Of a stretch of DNA of 64,000 bases, positions 61,436 to 64,000 are shown piece by piece (position 1 is the first letter of the stretch; the number at the start of each line of letters is the position of its first letter). This DNA is from Collinsella sp. An268 (GTDB taxonomy: Bacteria > Actinomycetota > Coriobacteriia > Coriobacteriales > Coriobacteriaceae), in NCBI RefSeq assembly GCF_002159765.1, contig NZ_NFJH01000009.1, forward strand, positions 48,336 through 112,335, in the 5' to 3' direction. The position numbers and the translations under genes were made by a program. Below the pieces are notes generated by a model. The model saw only the letters and a program-made list of their open reading frames with translations, made no database searches and was not told the DNA's origin.

Positions 61436-61987
61436 ATGAGAAAGAAGTTCACCGTAGCCCTGATGGCGCTCTTCGCCGCTTGCCTTCTGGTGCTGAGCGG
61501 CTGCGGCGGCCCGTCGGTCGAGGAGCTCATCCGCGAGGACCTGACGACGCAGTTCGACGAGGTCAAGAGCGGTGAGGAAGATTTCATCGAGGGACTGGAG
61601 GAGAGCGCGGGCGACAGTTTCGACCAGCTCGGCATCGATGCGTCCGCCTTCGCGCAGGCGTATCTCGACGGCTTTGACTACTCCATCGACGAGATCGTGG
61701 TGGAGGACACCACCGCCACGGCGACCGTCACCCTCAAGGTGAAGTCGATGGGCGACATCGTGAACGAGTTCAATCTCCAGTTTGCCGACTACATGTCGAC
61801 GGTCGACCTCTCGACGATTACGGAGGACGACCTGTACGCCGCCGCCGGGCAGATGATGCTGGACATCACCAACGCCGCCGAGCTCAAAGACGTAACCTGC
61901 AACTTTACGTACTCGCAGGACGACGAGGGCGAGTGGAGCGCAGACGAGAGTGCAGCCACCGAGCTCACCAACGCGCTCATGAGCTAG
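61436..61987 (+). CDS. Small lipoprotein, hypothetical
   Basis: A 183-residue exported lipoprotein: a signal peptide with basic start and hydrophobic core ending in LVLSGCGG (Cys near residue 22), then an acidic alpha/beta domain (SIDEIVVEDTTATATVTLKV, QFADYMSTVDLST) resembling DUF4878/DUF5105-type NTF2-like lipoproteins. Function unknown. GGGGAGGA precedes the ATG. Confidence 0.78.
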   Translation: MRKKFTVALMALFAACLLVLSGCGGPSVEELIREDLTTQFDEVKSGEEDFIEGLEESAGDSFDQLGIDASAFAQAYLDGFDYSIDEIVVEDTTATATVTLKVKSMGDIVNEFNLQFADYMSTVDLSTITEDDLYAAAGQMMLDITNAAELKDVTCNFTYSQDDEGEWSADESAATELTNALMS

Positions 61988-62019
61988 CGCGCTATCGGGG
62001 CGCATGCAACTGAGATGAC

Positions 62020-62051
62020 GGCGGGGCGTCGGCTGCGGTCGGCGCCCCGCC
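62020..62051 (+). terminator. Hairpin terminator
   Basis: GGCGGGGCG (62020-62028) and CGCCCCGCC (62043-62051) form a perfect 9-bp stem after the lipoprotein gene; the following T content is low (TCGTATCTT). Confidence 0.6.
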
Positions 62052-62073
62052 TCGTATCTTAGGGGCGCTTGCG

Positions 62074-62856
62074 GTGCGGGCGGCGTTTTTCGATATCGAC
62101 GGTACCTTGGTGAGCTTTTGCACGCATGGGGTGGCCGCTTCGGCACGCGAGGCCCTGCGTCGCCTTCGCCAGGCTGGCGTGCGGCTGTTCATCGCCACAG
62201 GACGCTCGTCCCATGGGGTGCCGCAGGTGATCCGCAGCCTTGCCGAGGAGATTCCCTTCGATGGCTATCTGACCTTCAACGGTCAGTATTGCTACACGGC
62301 CGATGGCACCGTATATCGCGACGTGCCGCTCGATGTGCGCGATGTGCACGCCATTGCCGAAAAGGCGGATGCGGGTCTCTTCGATCTGCAGGTCATGCAG
62401 CTCAGCCGGACGTTTGTCAACCGCCGCAGCGAGCGCGTCTCCCGCGCCGAGGCGAATGTGGCGGAGATCACCCCGGTGCTGGACCTTTCGCACATCGACG
62501 ACGAACCGGTGTATCAGCTCTGCGCGTTTGTCGATCCGGGCGAGGAGCACGTGTTTGCCGACGCGTGCGCACACGTGACGCACACGCGCTGGTGCGACGC
62601 GTCCTGCGATGTGATTCCCACAGGCGGCGGCAAGCCCGCCGGTATCGCGGCCACGCTCGAGCGCTGGGGCATCGCGCCCGAGGACTGCATCGCATTTGGC
62701 GACGGCGGCAACGACGTGCCCATGTTCGGGTGCGTGGGCGTAAGCGTCGCGATGGGCAACGCGTCCGATGCGGTCAAGGCGGCGGCGACCCACGTCGCAC
62801 CCGATATCGACGAGGACGGCCTATACGTCGCCTGCAAGGACCTCGGCCTCATATAA
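62074..62856 (+). CDS. Cof-type HAD hydrolase
   Basis: A 260-residue HAD-IIB phosphatase: motif I AFFDIDGTLVSF, motif II FIATGRSS, Lys in GGKPAG, motif IV FGDGGNDVPMF; the IIB cap lies between motifs II and III. It probably acts on small phosphometabolites. GTG 62074 gives a start directly at the first strand; the ribosome site (AGGGG) is distant. It follows the terminator of the lipoprotein gene by 22 bp. Confidence 0.88.
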   Translation: MRAAFFDIDGTLVSFCTHGVAASAREALRRLRQAGVRLFIATGRSSHGVPQVIRSLAEEIPFDGYLTFNGQYCYTADGTVYRDVPLDVRDVHAIAEKADAGLFDLQVMQLSRTFVNRRSERVSRAEANVAEITPVLDLSHIDDEPVYQLCAFVDPGEEHVFADACAHVTHTRWCDASCDVIPTGGGKPAGIAATLERWGIAPEDCIAFGDGGNDVPMFGCVGVSVAMGNASDAVKAAATHVAPDIDEDGLYVACKDLGLI

Positions 62857-62895
62857 CGCGGTTCCGCTCCGCCGTCGCACCTCATGCGACTTCGC

Positions 62896-62937
62896 TGTCC
62901 CCGGGGACAATGCTCCTGTCATATTCCCGTTGACAGG
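62896..62937. promoter_or_regulatory. Two palindromes before the recombinase gene
   Basis: TGTCCCCGGGGACA (62896-62909) is a perfect 14-bp dyad. CCTGTCA (62915-62921) pairs with TGACAGG (62931-62937); its right arm overlaps the AGGAGG ribosome site. They could be recombinase-binding (res-like) sites, or an operator plus an RNA hairpin masking translation. Confidence 0.45.
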
Positions 62938-62948
62938 AGGTTGTTACG

Positions 62949-63578
62949 ATGCAGTACGGCTATGCGCGGGTCTCGACGCGCGATCAGAATGTCGATCGCC
63001 AATTGGATGCGCTACGGGCGTTTCCTCTTGAGGAACGTCGGATTTACACCGACTACTTCACGGGAGCGAGCTTCGAGCGTCCGCGCTACCTCAGCTTGAT
63101 GCGCAAGCTTGCCCCGGGCGACGTGATGGTGGTGACGAGCATCGACCGGCTGGGCCGTAACTACGATGAGATCATCCAGCAGTGGCGTCGGCTGACCTAT
63201 GAGCGGCATATCGACATCGTGGTGCTCGACATGCCGCTGCTCGACACGCGCGCCCGCGGCGCGGTGGAAAACGATGTGACGCGGAAGTTCATATCGGACC
63301 TGCTGCTGCAGCTGCTCTCGTATGTGGCCCAGGTGGAGCGCGAGAACATCCGGCGCCGTCAAGCCGAGGGCATCGCCGCCGCCAGAGCACGGGGCGCGCG
63401 GTTCGGGCGGCCTGAGAAGCGGCGTCCCGATGGCGCAGAGGCGGTTTTGGATGAGGTCCGTGCCGGCGCCACCACAAAAATGGCAGCTGCCGAACGACTC
63501 GGCATTAGCCGTGCTACGCTGGACAAATGGCTTAAGCAAGACTTGCACGTGTTAGCAAACTGCGAAGAAACTGTCTAA
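62949..63578 (+). CDS. Serine recombinase (resolvase/invertase family)
   Basis: A 209-residue small serine recombinase. It has the N-terminal catalytic domain with YARVSTRDQNVDRQLDAL (nucleophile Ser), VTSIDRLGRNYDEI and VERENIRRRQAEGI. The C-terminal HTH has TKMAAAERLGISRATLDKW. Length and layout match Hin/Tn3-resolvase-type enzymes. ATG 62949 is 8 nt after AGGAGG. It lies 181 bp before a surface-protein gene, raising the possibility of site-specific inversion or resolution there; no clear crossover pair is seen within the window. Confidence 0.9.
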   Translation: MQYGYARVSTRDQNVDRQLDALRAFPLEERRIYTDYFTGASFERPRYLSLMRKLAPGDVMVVTSIDRLGRNYDEIIQQWRRLTYERHIDIVVLDMPLLDTRARGAVENDVTRKFISDLLLQLLSYVAQVERENIRRRQAEGIAAARARGARFGRPEKRRPDGAEAVLDEVRAGATTKMAAAERLGISRATLDKWLKQDLHVLANCEETV

Positions 63579-63595
63579 AAACCTAGACTTTTATT
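63573..63595 (+). terminator. Short intrinsic terminator of the recombinase gene
   Basis: GTCTA (63573-63577) and TAGAC (63584-63588) are followed by TTTTATT. The stem overlaps the stop codon. It is short and of moderate plausibility. Confidence 0.45.
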
Positions 63596-63759
63596 ACACC
63601 GAGTCTTTACGCTTCCCTTTCTTTTTTCTCCCTCAAGGGCTCCGCACAAAGGTGCAGGTATGCACGATAGATAGGAATCCCCCTTGGAAACGCGTCAATC
63701 TTAACCCTCTCTTATGTAAAAGTCTGCTTTTCTGGCAGCGGCTAAGGAGGACGCGTTAC

Positions 63760-64000
63760 ATGAAAATCAAAGGTAAGCACATCGCGATCACGGCGGGCTT
63801 GAGCGCCGTGCTGGCACTGAGCCCGGTGGTTGGTACGGTGAGCTCGGTCTACGCCGAGGGAGATGGCAGTGCCGCGAATGCGCGCGTCGCCGCCCAGATC
63901 GACGTGACCTTCTCCTACGACGGCAAGAAGGTCGCCACGGTCGCGGACGAGAACGGCAACATCGACCCGAGTGCACTCGGCCTGCCCGCCGGCTACACCT
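63760..64000 (+). CDS. Secreted surface protein, partial (runs off window)
   Basis: The first 80 residues of an exported protein: MKIKGKHIAITAGLSAVLAL begins a Sec signal peptide, with a probable cleavage after SSVYA. The mature part starts EGDGSAANARVAAQIDVTFSY and continues with a beta-rich segment (DGKKVATVADENGN). AAGGAGG lies 9 nt before ATG 63760. The upstream 180 bp is AT-rich with polypyrimidine tracts. It is a likely adhesin or wall-anchored protein; the C-terminus is beyond the window. Confidence 0.8.
   Translation, partial: MKIKGKHIAITAGLSAVLALSPVVGTVSSVYAEGDGSAANARVAAQIDVTFSYDGKKVATVADENGNIDPSALGLPAGYT

Noticed and set aside
59378..62146. A 922-codon minus-strand frame across nucleoside hydrolase and pyrE
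   Set aside because: Antisense to three well-recognised genes, with Arg/His/Leu-rich composition and no ribosome site.
62949..63578. Serine recombinase as evidence for a prophage
   Set aside because: It is a small resolvase/invertase-type enzyme, not a large serine integrase, and no phage genes or attachment sites are visible.

Overview
The window is GC-rich DNA, with tightly packed genes, actinobacterial-type proteins and many GTG and TTG starts. The gene mix (DUF362 ferredoxin-like proteins, CMD-cupin fusion, DUF5692, LPxTG-like surface proteins, SGNH acyltransferase, Tat-type CHAP-like protein) suggests a gut Coriobacteriia, probably Collinsella or a close relative. This placement is inferred from protein content; no marker gene such as rRNA is present.

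Layout. 1-10.8 kb: small hypothetical, tRNA-Arg, DUF362 ferredoxin protein, a 5'-truncated surface-protein remnant, hemolysin-III and CNNM/CBS membrane proteins, YtxH and PRC-barrel-like proteins, and a tandem pair of polysaccharide deacetylases of which only the second keeps the catalytic histidines. 10.8-18.8 kb: a structured RNA leader before a CBS/MgtE-N transporter and an Nramp gene broken by a 16-bp tandem duplication, an acyltransferase, and cstA behind a promoter, a 14-residue leader peptide and an intrinsic terminator. 18.9-27.9 kb: a 151-bp inverted-repeat element, tRNA-Gln, a CwlM-like protein, a two-component system, TVP38, prenyl synthase, galE and a Tat-exported coiled-coil/CHAP-like hydrolase.

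28-46.5 kb: regulators and small metabolic enzymes (two LysR, TetR, xpt, MBL hydrolase, aldo/keto reductase, flavodoxin, AEC carrier, CMD-cupin), a second 151-bp element, a cluster of gene remnants, an amino-acid ABC operon headed by a cysteine-rich ORF, a sigma/anti-sigma/secreted-protein operon, an array of paired ACATT motifs and a decayed phnX. 46.7-52.4 kb: clpB behind three 22-bp-spaced repeats, then HAD, esterase and small proteins.

52.4-58.3 kb: the most coherent unit is a DUF5692 membrane protein divergent from hypB, a 930-residue iron-sulfur flavoprotein and hypA, closed by a convergent TetR gene. Two copies of a 15-bp palindrome lie in the divergent promoter and a third variant lies in front of tetR, so the window appears to hold a complete small regulon. 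No hydrogenase subunits are visible. 58.5-64 kb: ribokinase, nucleoside hydrolase, pyrE (nucleoside/pyrimidine salvage), a lipoprotein, a Cof-type HAD, a serine recombinase, and the start of a secreted surface protein cut by the window end.
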